A stretch of DNA of 64,000 bases. Source: Oceanobacillus bengalensis. Lineage in GTDB: Bacteria > Bacillota > Bacilli > Bacillales > Amphibacillaceae. The notes below the pieces were generated by a model. It ran no database searches. It was not told the origin of the DNA and saw only the letters and a program-made list of their open reading frames with translations. This document shows, in pieces, positions 1-8,744 of the stretch (position 1 is its first letter; each line of letters begins with the position of its first letter). Where the stretch lies: assembly GCF_003628445.1 (NCBI RefSeq), contig NZ_RBZO01000001.1, forward strand, positions 294,558 to 358,557. Direction: 5' to 3'. The position numbers and the translations under genes are program-made.

Positions 1-1
1 A

Positions 2-493
2 AATTTTATTTCCTTGCAATCGATTATGTATAGTCGTTTGCATGTAGATGTCTCGAAATGTGAAGAAATTCATCAAGTAGAATTAGCTATTCTAGCGGAC
101 ATTGAAAAGATGAATACACCTACCAACCTGCTTATTGATCTAACGTTGGAAGGGGATTTCTCAAACTTAAAGAAATGGGAAAGTGATAAGTTACTAGATG
201 ATTTAATAGAACTAGTCAATGAGACATTAGCGACACGGCAAACATGGCTATACATTTTCCGTGTTGCTATTGAAGGAAGTGACGAGACAATAGAACCTGA
301 ATTGTATAATGGGGAGCATTTCATAGGAGAACTTGTACGAAATATAGATGATACTGCTGTGCAGCCGTATTTACAGGATTTATACCAGCATCGAAGTGCC
401 AGAAAATATTTGCAGTCAATATCAGAGGATGAGGAGCAAATGATAAAAAAAGAAGCAAAAATCTTGCTACTCCGAGAATTACTAAAGGGGTGA
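2..493 (+). CDS. yhaO: YhaO C-terminal part (DNA-repair exonuclease subunit), 5' cut by window edge
   Basis: The frame is open from base 2 to a stop at 491-493, so only about the last 163 residues are visible. No metallophosphoesterase motif is present; in YhaO (SbcD/Mre11-like) these lie in the missing N-terminal part. The visible part is a charged alpha/beta C-terminal segment. The identification rests mainly on context: yhaN starts 4 bp after the stop, as expected for a translationally coupled nuclease/ATPase pair, and the wider order (yhaN, yhaM, yhaL, prsA) matches Bacillus. A TTG at 14 lies in frame but is internal, since the frame continues upstream. Confidence 0.7.
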   Translation, partial: NFISLQSIMYSRLHVDVSKCEEIHQVELAILADIEKMNTPTNLLIDLTLEGDFSNLKKWESDKLLDDLIELVNETLATRQTWLYIFRVAIEGSDETIEPELYNGEHFIGELVRNIDDTAVQPYLQDLYQHRSARKYLQSISEDEEQMIKKEAKILLLRELLKG

Positions 494-497
494 CCAA

Positions 498-3464
498 ATG
501 AGACTAATTAATGCTACGATTTTCGGTTTCGGTAAATGGGTCGATTATACGATCGATTTCAAGCAGCATTCAAGCCTATGTATTTATGGAGAAAATGAAT
601 CTGGGAAATCCACCATTCAGAACTTTATTTTGTTTATGCTCTTTGGATTGCCACCGAAACAACGATCTTTTTATCGTCCGAAAACAAGTGGTCGAATGGG
701 TGGAAGGTTAACGCTAAACGATATAGATCATGGAGAATTTACGATTGAGCGATTTGATGAAGTTAGGAATGGCGCTGCGGTATGTTATACAGTAACCGGT
801 GAAGAATTCGACGAGGAATGGTTAAAAGAGCGGTTAAAAGGAATGACATTACAAACGTATCAATCAATTTTTTCGTTTTCTCAGGCAGACTTGAACGGAA
901 TAAAGAAAATGACAGAAGAAGAACTTGGTGAGGTACTATTAGGAATCAGTCTGTCAGGATCAACGAAAATCTATAGCCTTGAGAAGCAGCTTGATCTGGG
1001 TTTGGGTGAATTATTTAAACCATATGGTAAGAAACCATCAATTAATCAGCAAATAGAAAATATGGATGCATTGTACACATCACTTCGGCAGTATAAAGCG
1101 AATGAAGCAACTTACAGTGAAAAGAGAAATAAAAAAGAAAATATAATCGCTAAAATCAAACAATTGAAGGTAGAACTTGAGGAAGAAAAAAGAAAGCAAA
1201 AAGAATTAGAAAAGCTTCTACAGGCACTACCAGTCATCAATGATTATCACTATTATTCCTCTCGCATTGGAACATACAAGGAAGATATGGACTTTCCAGA
1301 AAGTGGAATAAGCAGACTGGAAAATATTAATCAGACATTATTGCCGTTACAAAGTGAATTAACTGTTTTAAAAGATAATGAACAAAAGCTGGAAAATAAA
1401 CTTGTCACGATACAAGAGGAAATCATTCCTTCAAACATACAAGAGGAGGCGCAAATCCTTTATAAATTAAAGGAGAAGTATCAGGAGGATAACAAAGAAT
1501 GGCAAAAAGTTAAAAACACTATCAGCAAGCTAACGACGCAAATAGAAACAGAATTAAACAGGTTAAATATTGGGATTAATCATGATGCATTAGATACGAT
1601 GCAATTTCCCTTCCATATCGAAAAAACGTGGAATGAACTAAAAAATAATAATGAAAATATTAAAGCTGAAGTAGGAAAATGGCTTCAAGAAGAAAGGCAA
1701 TTAAAACAAGAAAGAAATTATTTATTGAATCAAATCGAGGAATTAGAAGACGATGTTTTATCCGAAGAGCAATTAAAGGCATTAAATAGTAAAATAGCTG
1801 AGCATAACGGATCTTCTCTCTTGGAAAAACTGAAAATAGCATCCAACAAAAAAGTAAGTGATTGGAAATTGGATAAAAAAAAGAAGGAAAAACATATAAA
1901 GAATTTCTTTTTCTTAAGTATTGTTCTTTCCATCTTAGCTGGAGTAGGTATGCTGCTTACAAATCAGACATGGCTTATTCAAGTAAGTATTGCTTTCCTT
2001 ATTATCGGGATTGGCCGGTGGTTCCTTGGAATGCGTGCCATCAATGATATGGAGAAATTGATCAGTAATGAAAAAACGCCCATTCAGACAACGCAAATAA
2101 CAGATGATGAAAGAGCAGAAGCTGAAAGGCTTATTTCGCTTCATAATAAAAAATGGAGTGAAATAGAACATGTTACAGAACAGTTAAAAACGAATGAAAT
2201 AATACGATTTAATCTGCTAGAAAAGAAGAAAACGCATGTTGAAAAAGACCAGCAATTAAAGGAGCAAATAAGGGTACAACATGAACAATATCCGTTCTTA
2301 AAACAAGTTGGAATTAGTTATTGGCCTGAACTTTTCCATGCGATGAAGCAAGTATTACGTCTAGTTAATGAAAAGAGACAAGCTATAAACGAATTAGAGC
2401 AATTACAAATTCGTATCAATGAATATCAATTTAAAATTAGCTCATTTTTCAAGGAGAACAAATGGGATGTAGCATTTTCTTTTGAACAGCAATTTAATAA
2501 GTTAGAGGGATTTTTGGCTCATGCAGACAAAACGCAAAGACAGGTGGAACATTTCAAAGGATTAGTTAAGGAAAATATGATTGAACAGGATGAATTGGCT
2601 CAAAAAATCTGTGTGGTTGAGAATGAGAAAAAAGAATTATTTAAAATGGCGCATGTTGATACAGAAGAAGGATACTACCAGAAGGCAAAATTACATAAAG
2701 AAAAACTAGAAATGGTGCATGCACGAGAGAAAACGATTGCCAGGTTAGAAAAGGTATATCCACAGGGTTCGTGGATGAAATACATGAACAATCAAATCGA
2801 CGAACAAACAATAGCAATAGATTTGGAGAAAGAACAAGAAAGGATTGAGACGCTGGAGGGAAAACTTTCATCTTCCAGGGAGGAGCTAGCAATGACTTCT
2901 GCTAGCCTTTCAACAATGGAATCATCTGATGACTACTCAAAGACGATGCATCAATTTGAAATGAAAACGGAGCAAATAAATAAACAAGCGAAAGAATGGG
3001 CAATATTAAAAACAGCAAAGGATATTCTAGCTGAAACGAAGCGGAGTTATAGGGAAAGACATCTATCAAATGTAATGGAGAAAACATCCTCTTATTTCAC
3101 ACAATTAACAGGTGGAAAATATATCCGTATTTTTGCCCCCAACGAGAAAAATTCATTTCAAGTTGAGGGGATTAATGGAATAAGATATGCAGTAAGTGAG
3201 TTGTCACAAGGAACAGTTGAACAATTATATATATCATTAAGATTGGCAATAAGTGAAACAGTGAGTGAAAAGCATCGGGTTCCATTTATCATTGATGATG
3301 CATTTGTAAACTTTGATTCTGTACGGACGAAACGCATCATGAAAATGATGAATGAAATAGCGAAAAAGCAACAAGTGATTATTTTTACTTGTAAAAAGGA
3401 AATGTTAGATAATTCGGAAGCTATCGAAATTCTTATGCTAGAGAATCCGATTCGCATAAATTGA
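498..3464 (+). CDS. yhaN: YhaN, SbcC/Rad50-like SMC ATPase
   Basis: 988 residues. The Walker A motif GENESGKST is at residues 31-39, followed by long coiled-coil arms (about 200-460 and 530-850). At the C-terminus are an ABC signature (SELSQGTVEQ) and Walker B (PFIIDDAFVNFD). A hydrophobic pair of segments at about residues 467-512 sits where the arms turn back, so the protein may be membrane-anchored, a known feature of the YhaN type that separates it from SbcC. It should work with YhaO as a nuclease/ATPase complex in DNA repair. It starts 4 bp after yhaO; a GGGGTGA ribosome site overlaps the yhaO stop. Confidence 0.88.
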   Translation: MRLINATIFGFGKWVDYTIDFKQHSSLCIYGENESGKSTIQNFILFMLFGLPPKQRSFYRPKTSGRMGGRLTLNDIDHGEFTIERFDEVRNGAAVCYTVTGEEFDEEWLKERLKGMTLQTYQSIFSFSQADLNGIKKMTEEELGEVLLGISLSGSTKIYSLEKQLDLGLGELFKPYGKKPSINQQIENMDALYTSLRQYKANEATYSEKRNKKENIIAKIKQLKVELEEEKRKQKELEKLLQALPVINDYHYYSSRIGTYKEDMDFPESGISRLENINQTLLPLQSELTVLKDNEQKLENKLVTIQEEIIPSNIQEEAQILYKLKEKYQEDNKEWQKVKNTISKLTTQIETELNRLNIGINHDALDTMQFPFHIEKTWNELKNNNENIKAEVGKWLQEERQLKQERNYLLNQIEELEDDVLSEEQLKALNSKIAEHNGSSLLEKLKIASNKKVSDWKLDKKKKEKHIKNFFFLSIVLSILAGVGMLLTNQTWLIQVSIAFLIIGIGRWFLGMRAINDMEKLISNEKTPIQTTQITDDERAEAERLISLHNKKWSEIEHVTEQLKTNEIIRFNLLEKKKTHVEKDQQLKEQIRVQHEQYPFLKQVGISYWPELFHAMKQVLRLVNEKRQAINELEQLQIRINEYQFKISSFFKENKWDVAFSFEQQFNKLEGFLAHADKTQRQVEHFKGLVKENMIEQDELAQKICVVENEKKELFKMAHVDTEEGYYQKAKLHKEKLEMVHAREKTIARLEKVYPQGSWMKYMNNQIDEQTIAIDLEKEQERIETLEGKLSSSREELAMTSASLSTMESSDDYSKTMHQFEMKTEQINKQAKEWAILKTAKDILAETKRSYRERHLSNVMEKTSSYFTQLTGGKYIRIFAPNEKNSFQVEGINGIRYAVSELSQGTVEQLYISLRLAISETVSEKHRVPFIIDDAFVNFDSVRTKRIMKMMNEIAKKQQVIIFTCKKEMLDNSEAIEILMLENPIRIN

Positions 3465-3515
3465 TAATTAATGATAAACTATTCTCAGATTATATGTAGG
3501 TGGAGGGGTCTTCCA

Positions 3516-4064
3516 ATGCCTGAAGATGAAAAAGATACAGCAAATTGGGAAAAGCATGAAGAAGCAATTGAGAAATTTATACAAGTTATCGCAAAAAATA
3601 TGAACTTATATGGTATTACACCATCGATTGGTCGATTATATGGTGTGTTATATTTTGCGGAAAATCCGATGACTTTAGATGATATGCGTGAAGCATTATC
3701 AATGAGCAAGACGAGTATGTCAACAGGAGTAAGGTCATTATCAGATATGAAGATGGTTGAATCAACCTTTAGAAAAGGTGTACGAAAAGATCTGTATCAG
3801 TCTGAAGAAGATTGGTATAAGTCGTTTACGTCTTTATTCGGTATCAAATGGCGCCAACAAACGGAAACCAATATTGAAGAAACGCAAGAAACCATTGAGA
3901 AGTTAGAAAAAATGTACAATGATACAATGGATGAGTCTTTAAAAGAAAAAATCAAGAATGATATTGAAAAACTAGAGTACGCTAAGAATTATTATGAATG
4001 GTTGATGAGTTTTATACGGGTGGTTGAATCTGGAGAAATCTTTAAATACATTCCAAAAAAATAG
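3516..4064 (+). CDS. GbsR/MarR-type transcriptional regulator
   Basis: 182 residues from the ATG at 3516, chosen because GGAGGGG lies 7 bases upstream; an upstream ATG at 3471 lacks a ribosome site. A winged-helix region at about residues 40-100 carries the family signature TLDDMREALSMSKTSMSTG and the run KGVRKDLY. A helical C-terminal part follows. GbsR-family proteins control choline and glycine-betaine uptake and synthesis in Bacillus. It lies 51 bp downstream of yhaN on the same strand and has no adjacent transport operon, so its target is unknown. A second paralogue lies at 8083-8559 beside opuA. Confidence 0.8.
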   Translation: MPEDEKDTANWEKHEEAIEKFIQVIAKNMNLYGITPSIGRLYGVLYFAENPMTLDDMREALSMSKTSMSTGVRSLSDMKMVESTFRKGVRKDLYQSEEDWYKSFTSLFGIKWRQQTETNIEETQETIEKLEKMYNDTMDESLKEKIKNDIEKLEYAKNYYEWLMSFIRVVESGEIFKYIPKK

Positions 4065-4103
4065 AGTGGAAGCACTAAGGATGACTCCTAGTGTTTCCAC
4101 TCT
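4063..4103. terminator. Bidirectional terminator between the GbsR-like gene and yhaM
   Basis: A long stem pairs AGAGTGGAAGCACTA with TAGTGTTTCCACTCT around an 11-base loop. It lies between the convergent ends of the regulator (4064) and the YhaM-like gene (4106), with an A-run on the left serving as the U-tract for minus-strand transcripts. Confidence 0.75.
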
Positions 4104-4105
4104 AT

Positions 4106-5335
4106 TTACTTCACCGTTTCCGTATTTTCGTACCTACTATCTAGGTAATCAACGATATGGATAAGATACCCTTCAATCGACCCAGGGGACTTAACAGCTG
4201 AGCCCCACTCAGGTAGACCATGGTGACATAGAATACAATGTGACATGTGGTGAATTGCATCTACAGAGATCTGTATCTCTTCTTTTTCTATTATTTTCGA
4301 TAAAATAAGAACACCATAAGGAATATGTCCAATCATTACCCCAAGTTCATCCATTGTAATTCCTGCCTGCTTACGGTTACCATAGCCATCGATCGTAGCC
4401 GTAGGATATAAAAATTTCAACGTGTCATCGGTTTTTCCAGCATGATCATATTCTAATAATTTCCCAATATCATGGAACAAGATACTAGTCATTAATAAAT
4501 CGTAATTAGGTGTGCTATCTTTATACTGCATCATCCCGTGTAACATATTGTATAGATGGTCAATTGTATTCTTCCATACAAGCTGCTGTACATCATCAGG
4601 TGCTTGGATTTTGGCCCATAGTTCATTTTTGTGAGCTTTTTCAACAACTTGAATGAGTTTCATTGTAGCTTTGTAATGATTTTCCTCAAATCGTAGAATA
4701 TATCTAGCAAAACGCATGAGACCCACGGTATGTTTTAATAATCCACCTAAGTAGTTATGATGATACCCCTTTGCAGCTGGGCGAATAGAAAATTGTTCCC
4801 AAAAGTGTTGCATAGCGGATAAGGCAATTTCCTGATAAGGGGTCCCTAGTTCATGCAAATAGGAAAAAAGTTCAACAGTTAGATCTTCTATATTTTGTTC
4901 GGTGTACGGTAACAATGCAAAAGGATTGACTTCTCCTTCAACAGGGGTGAGTGAATCGATTGTCAAAGATTTGTAGCCATTAAATTCTTCTACTTTCCCT
5001 TCAATATCAAACACGGCATGCTGTTCAAGAAGTGGAATCGAGCGTTCCACAGCACCTTGATTGTCCCACATCTTTGCATTAATATTTCCTGCATTATTAC
5101 TAAATCTCATTTTTAGAAATTCCTTGTTTGTTTTCGTTCGTTGGACAGTGAAATCATTTAATAGTAAACGGGTACGGACGCGGTTTCCATGTGTTTCTTG
5201 ATCAATCAGGAAACGACTTTCACCTGAAGGTAATTCAGGGGCGGGAAACTGAAGGAGAATCTGCTCCCTCTGATATTCAGAGATATTTATATGAACTGGG
5301 ATAATATTATAAAAATAGGATTGCGTATTTGTCAT
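4106..5335 (-). CDS. yhaM: YhaM-family 3'-5' exoribonuclease, HD domain, enlarged
   Basis: 409 residues. An OB-fold segment at about 50-135 (LLLNDFTVQRTKTNKEF... NINAKMWDN) is followed by an HD phosphohydrolase domain with LLKHT at 199-203, the paired His-Asp in LFHDIGK at 287-292, and CHHGLPEWGS near the C-terminus. These are YhaM hallmarks. YhaM degrades RNA 3' to 5' and also acts on single-stranded DNA, using a metal bound by the HD residues. B. subtilis YhaM is about 314 residues; this one has about 50 extra N-terminal residues and an insertion in the HD domain (about 235-275). It is encoded on the strand opposite to yhaON, unlike in B. subtilis. GGAGTGA precedes the ATG. Confidence 0.72.
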   Translation of the reverse strand: MTNTQSYFYNIIPVHINISEYQREQILLQFPAPELPSGESRFLIDQETHGNRVRTRLLLNDFTVQRTKTNKEFLKMRFSNNAGNINAKMWDNQGAVERSIPLLEQHAVFDIEGKVEEFNGYKSLTIDSLTPVEGEVNPFALLPYTEQNIEDLTVELFSYLHELGTPYQEIALSAMQHFWEQFSIRPAAKGYHHNYLGGLLKHTVGLMRFARYILRFEENHYKATMKLIQVVEKAHKNELWAKIQAPDDVQQLVWKNTIDHLYNMLHGMMQYKDSTPNYDLLMTSILFHDIGKLLEYDHAGKTDDTLKFLYPTATIDGYGNRKQAGITMDELGVMIGHIPYGVLILSKIIEKEEIQISVDAIHHMSHCILCHHGLPEWGSAVKSPGSIEGYLIHIVDYLDSRYENTETVK

Positions 5336-5500
5336 TTTATCACTCCAAAATTGAATGTGAATTACCTTTTATCTTTAAGTTTAACTGAAAACTAGATTAA
5401 TAGAAAGTGCAAAAAGAGGGATAGCTCTCGCACCTAGGTTATATTTCTTTTCTTTGTATCATATATTGTGTTAGATACAAGTGGACAAGGAGGTAGGGAG

Positions 5501-5698
5501 ATGATTTTAGGTGTTCCATGGTGGGTTTTTATTGTTATAGCAATGATATTTTTCAGTGGGTACATGGCATTTCGCACAATGGCAGCTGAACGAAAGCTAG
5601 AGCAAACATTTATTGAAAGAGAAGGTAAGATTTATCTTGAACGGATGGAAAAGGAGAGAGAAGAGAGGGAAAAAAGAAAAGAACAGGTATCCAGCTAG
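5501..5698 (+). CDS. yhaL: YhaL, small sporulation-associated membrane protein
   Basis: 65 residues. One N-terminal membrane helix (about residues 4-24, PWWVFIVIAMIFFSGYMAF) is followed by a strongly charged amphipathic tail rich in Glu, Arg and Lys. Start ATG 5501 is chosen because AAGGAGG lies 7 bases upstream; an in-frame GTG at 5468 has no ribosome site. Placement between yhaM and prsA is that of Bacillus yhaL. No biochemical function is known to me. Confidence 0.75.
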   Translation: MILGVPWWVFIVIAMIFFSGYMAFRTMAAERKLEQTFIEREGKIYLERMEKEREEREKRKEQVSS

Positions 5699-5724
5699 CG
5701 GCAATCCAAGGTTTAGATATTGGA

Positions 5725-5756
5725 AAAAGGCTGCCCTGATGTTAGGACAGCCTTCT
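5725..5756. terminator. Terminator between yhaL and prsA
   Basis: Stem AAGGCTGCCCT / AGGACAGCCTT with a 6-base loop. On the minus strand it is followed by a run of five T, so it ends prsA; it may also end yhaL. Confidence 0.75.
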
Positions 5757-5797
5757 TGTGATAAGATTACAATCTTTAAATTTTGCGCTTTTCTAGT

Positions 5798-6670
5798 TTA
5801 ACCTTCTGCTGCTTCGGTTTCAAACATGTTTTCAAATTCTTCTATTTTTATGTCTACTTCTGCTTCTTCAATCAGGCCATTAACTTTTTCTTGTAATTTA
5901 GCTGTATCTACTTGTGAAGCAACAAGTTCTCGGCGAAGGTCCTCTTTCACATCTTCAAATTCACCAATTTCCTGTTCCGTATCACGAATGTCATTTACTT
6001 TAATAATGTGAAATCCAAAGTCTGATTGAACTGGGTCACTAACGTCTCCTGCTTCCATGCTATATGCAGCATCTTCAAATTCTGGAACCATATCACCAGC
6101 AGTAAAGTAACCTAAGTTACCACCATCTTGTGCTGAACCATCTGTTGAATATTCGGCAGCTAACTCAGCAAAATCGCCACCATCATCAAGTTTTTGTTTT
6201 ACTTCATTTGCTGTTTCTTCATCAGCAACTAGAATATGTTGCGCATCAATTTCTTTCAAGCTACGATCGTATCTTTCTTGTAATTGTTCATCTGTGATTT
6301 CGATATCTTCAGCTGCTGCTTTTTCTTGTAGCAGTGAGATATAAAGGATTTGGCGGAATGCGTCCTCACTACCAAATTGTTGTTGAATTAGCATATCGTA
6401 AGAATCACCATACTGATCCTTCATCGCCTCGATTTCATTATCAACATCTTCATCAGATACTTCGTAGTTGTCCTCTAATACCTTAACAGTGACTAATTCT
6501 TGTAGCACTGCTCCGCCACTGCGAGATTTTAGTTCTTCATAAAATTCTTCTTTTGTAATATCGCCAGCAGCAGTCTCTACAACTACCTCTGATTCATCTG
6601 CCTCCGAATTACATGCAGATAACGTAATGACACTAGCTGATAATGCTAGAGCTATGGCTAGTTTCTTCAT
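5798..6670 (-). CDS. prsA: PrsA, extracellular foldase lipoprotein (parvulin PPIase)
   Basis: 290 residues. A lipoprotein signal peptide ends in the lipobox LSAC, with Cys20 as the lipidated residue. A helical N-terminal chaperone domain is followed by a parvulin-type peptidyl-prolyl isomerase domain at about 135-230 (AQHILVADEE, GGNLGYFTAGDMVPEFEDA, FGFHIIKV), then a helical C-terminus rich in Glu. PrsA sits on the outer face of the membrane and folds secreted proteins and penicillin-binding proteins. The start has good ribosome-site sequence (AAGGAGTG). It is convergent with yhaL and shares a terminator with it. Confidence 0.93.
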   Translation of the reverse strand: MKKLAIALALSASVITLSACNSEADESEVVVETAAGDITKEEFYEELKSRSGGAVLQELVTVKVLEDNYEVSDEDVDNEIEAMKDQYGDSYDMLIQQQFGSEDAFRQILYISLLQEKAAAEDIEITDEQLQERYDRSLKEIDAQHILVADEETANEVKQKLDDGGDFAELAAEYSTDGSAQDGGNLGYFTAGDMVPEFEDAAYSMEAGDVSDPVQSDFGFHIIKVNDIRDTEQEIGEFEDVKEDLRRELVASQVDTAKLQEKVNGLIEEAEVDIKIEEFENMFETEAAEG

Positions 6671-6811
6671 TTTAACACTCCTTATATGTATCTTATTCCT
6701 ATTTTGTACAATGATTAATATACCATACTTAATGGTAAAAAAAATAGTCTGATGTAATGAAGCTCATAAATACCTAATTTGTGCCACAAAAATAACGAAA
6801 GGTCTTTAGGT

Positions 6812-6912
6812 TGGTTGTTACTGTATATAGATTGTAGACTTGTTTAATTCAGAATTGTCCTAAATATGTCGTTCCGGCAATTCACTTCCCTTTCCGTGGG
6901 CGGCTGGTAATT
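6812..6912. repeat. Truncated copy of the bipartite palindromic repeat element
   Basis: The stretch with TTTAATTCAGAATTGTCC, GTTCCGGCAAT and CCGTGGGCGGCTGG matches the left end of the element at 45535-46008 in the same orientation, then diverges. It lies in the 307-base gap between prsA and the next minus-strand gene. Nothing else is apparent in that gap apart from the prsA upstream region. Confidence 0.65.
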
Positions 6913-6940
6913 TACATGGGATCATTTTTTTAGTAGGTAT

Positions 6941-6977
6941 AAAAAAAGACCCTAGACAAAATCTTTTGTCCAGGTTC
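6941..6977 (-). terminator. Terminator of the DUF3267 gene
   Basis: On the minus strand GAACCTGGACAAAA pairs with TTTTGTCTAGGGTC and is followed by seven T. It starts directly at the stop codon of the gene ending at 6978. Confidence 0.8.
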
Positions 6978-7520
6978 TTAGTTAGCCTCTAATAATATGT
7001 CAAATCCATCATTTTCGTTATGAATATAAGCTTTTTTAGGTGCCTGAATGACGTGAACAATAAACCAAAAGTCAATAAAAGTCACACCAATATGAATGCA
7101 AGTATACAGTAAGAAGTAAACGTAATAATCGGTAAATACAAAGCTCGCTATAAGGCCTGGAAGCGTAATGAAAACAGTTGGCGAAATCGCCACGAATAAA
7201 GAAACTTTTTTTGTTACGTGAGTTTTTGTATAATAGGTAAAAGTAGGAATACAATTCATATTTCGTTTATAATTAACTTTCACTCGTTTATTCATAATAA
7301 TTAATGGTAAAATATGCATAATTGAATGTATAGACGGCAATAGAGAAACTGCTATAATAAATGGAATTATTCCTGATTCACGTACATGATGTGTGTCATG
7401 GATGATAGAAAAAGGAACATAAAGAATGATGAATGTCAATATTCCAATGGACGTAGATATTAGGAAAAGGCGCACTTTGCCAAATTCTTTATTAAACTTG
7501 ATTGATTTCCAGCAATTCAT
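6978..7520 (-). CDS. DUF3267-family membrane protein (YhaJ-like)
   Basis: 180 residues from the ATG at 7520, preceded by GAGGTGA; an in-frame GTG at 7529 lies inside that ribosome site. Four hydrophobic segments are visible (about 22-45, 56-78, 106-126, 133-155). The run SIHSIMHILP with its spaced His residues is typical of DUF3267 proteins, which resemble membrane metalloprotease or M50-like folds, but no HExxH motif is present. The position after prsA resembles B. subtilis yhaJ. The function is unknown. Confidence 0.6.
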   Translation of the reverse strand: MNCWKSIKFNKEFGKVRLFLISTSIGILTFIILYVPFSIIHDTHHVRESGIIPFIIAVSLLPSIHSIMHILPLIIMNKRVKVNYKRNMNCIPTFTYYTKTHVTKKVSLFVAISPTVFITLPGLIASFVFTDYYVYFLLYTCIHIGVTFIDFWFIVHVIQAPKKAYIHNENDGFDILLEAN

Positions 7521-7722
7521 GATAGTCACCTCTGTGTAAAAAAATCAATTCTCCATTAAGAATACTTCAAGAATAATAGTACGATTGAGAATAAAAATCA
7601 ATAGCTTTTTATTATTTTTTACAAACATGTGCGATCTTTTCTGAAAGTAAGAATGAAAGTGTTAAGTAACTTATCTAAAAGTGAATATTTTAACGCTTAA
7701 TCTATTTGGGGGTTTTATTAAA

Positions 7723-8079
7723 ATGAGAGAAATAAGTAATTGTAATACCTCTTCTTTTCATATACATTTACTTTCAAATATTATTGATATGAATCAATAC
7801 CCATTTATTAAACTCTTGATTGAAAAGAATATAAATAAAAAGGAATATGACGAACTTTTTAACTTGCTGGAGAAATTAGATAAGAACTATCTAGTACAAA
7901 AGGAAGAGGGGTTAATTAATTTTACATCGTTACTTGTGCATTTTGCTGGGATGTTAAATGAAAAATTAGACCCTACAGAGACAATCTTAGCATTAAAAAA
8001 AGAAGGATACTATCCTTCTTTGATCAATGAATTTTTGGCAATTTTAAATGATAAAGAACCCAATAAAAGGCGGAGATAA
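7723..8079 (+). CDS. yhaI: YhaI-like DUF1878 protein
   Basis: 118 residues from the ATG at 7723, preceded by TTGGGGG at a spacing of about 10; an in-frame GTG at 7681 has no ribosome site. The protein is soluble and helical, with the segment QYPFIKLLIEKNINKKEYDE and a mid-section with paired Leu residues, like YhaI of Bacillus. In B. subtilis yhaI precedes hpr (scoC); here the next gene is instead a convergent GbsR-type regulator, so hpr is missing from this locus. Function unknown. Confidence 0.65.
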   Translation: MREISNCNTSSFHIHLLSNIIDMNQYPFIKLLIEKNINKKEYDELFNLLEKLDKNYLVQKEEGLINFTSLLVHFAGMLNEKLDPTETILALKKEGYYPSLINEFLAILNDKEPNKRRR

Positions 8080-8082
8080 CAT

Positions 8083-8559
8083 CTAGTCTTGATTGAGTTC
8101 TTTATAAGTTTCTTCGAGCTGTCTATGGAAACCAATAATATGCTTTAAACCTTCTTTAAGCGCAGTAAGCTCCTCATTATTTTTGGCTCTTTTGATGTTT
8201 TTTTCTATTTCTTCTAATGAATTCTTTTGCTGATTAGCCTGATCGATCCAATTCTTTAAATAAAAATTCATAAAAGCCTTAAACAATTGTGAATTTGCTT
8301 CATACAGATCCTTCCTAACGCCTTTCTTCCATACACGAGTAACGAGATTCAATTCTAGCAAACTACGAATATTCGTGCTCATGGATGTTTTACTCTTACC
8401 CAAGGCATCACTCATATCATCTAATGTAAGGGGTTTTTCGGATAAATATAAAAAAGAGAATAAACGAGCTTCTAAAGGGGTTAATCCAAACATTTCAACA
8501 GTTTTGGAGAATTCTATCATGATTTCTTGCATGATTAGTTCCTTTTTTGTTGTTCCCAT
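8083..8559 (-). CDS. GbsR/MarR-type repressor next to opuA
   Basis: 158 residues from ATG 8559; a TTG at 8565 is an alternative start. AGGAAGG lies about 10 bases upstream of the ATG. The winged-helix core (TLDDMSDALGKSKTSMSTN, KKGVRKDLYE) closely resembles that of the regulator at 3516-4064. It is transcribed divergently from opuAA-AB-AC with a 269-base gap holding two matching 17-bp operator-like repeats. The likely role is repression of opuA, in the manner of OpcR/GbsR in Bacillus; this is an inference from position. Only 3 bp separate its stop from that of yhaI, and no terminator is evident. Confidence 0.82.
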   Translation of the reverse strand: MGTTKKELIMQEIMIEFSKTVEMFGLTPLEARLFSFLYLSEKPLTLDDMSDALGKSKTSMSTNIRSLLELNLVTRVWKKGVRKDLYEANSQLFKAFMNFYLKNWIDQANQQKNSLEEIEKNIKRAKNNEELTALKEGLKHIIGFHRQLEETYKELNQD

Positions 8560-8673
8560 ATACAACCAATCCTTCCTATATAAAGATTACAATAAATTCC
8601 TTTTATTTAAAAATATCGACTTGCATAGTATTTAGGAGGAATATGGAGGAATTAAAAGCATTTGTATTGTATA

Positions 8674-8690
8674 GTTTGTACAGAATAAAC
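8674..8690. promoter_or_regulatory. Operator-like repeat 1 in the opuA control region
   Basis: 17-bp sequence GTTTGTACAGAATAAAC, partly palindromic (GTTT...AAAC). It differs from the repeat at 8728-8744 at only two positions. Starts of the two lie 54 bp apart. Confidence 0.6.
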
Positions 8691-8727
8691 TGTACGTAAA
8701 ATATATTCGATTTTAACGGAATTTAAA

Positions 8728-8744
8728 GTTTGTACAAAACAAAC
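8728..8744. promoter_or_regulatory. Operator-like repeat 2 overlapping the opuA -35 box
   Basis: 17-bp sequence GTTTGTACAAAACAAAC. It contains the -35 hexamer of the opuA promoter, so a bound protein would block RNA polymerase. The adjacent GbsR-type regulator is the likely ligand. Confidence 0.62.

Noticed and set aside
4106..5335. Frame fusion or assembly error as the reason for the long YhaM
   Set aside because: OB-fold and HD parts are in one continuous frame with a sensible start and stop, and the extra parts are not similar to a neighbouring gene.
8643..8699. 18-codon ORF (MEELKAFVLYSLYRINCT) after AGGAGG
   Set aside because: The ribosome site is only 3 bases from the ATG and the ORF overlaps the operator and lies upstream of the likely opuA promoter.
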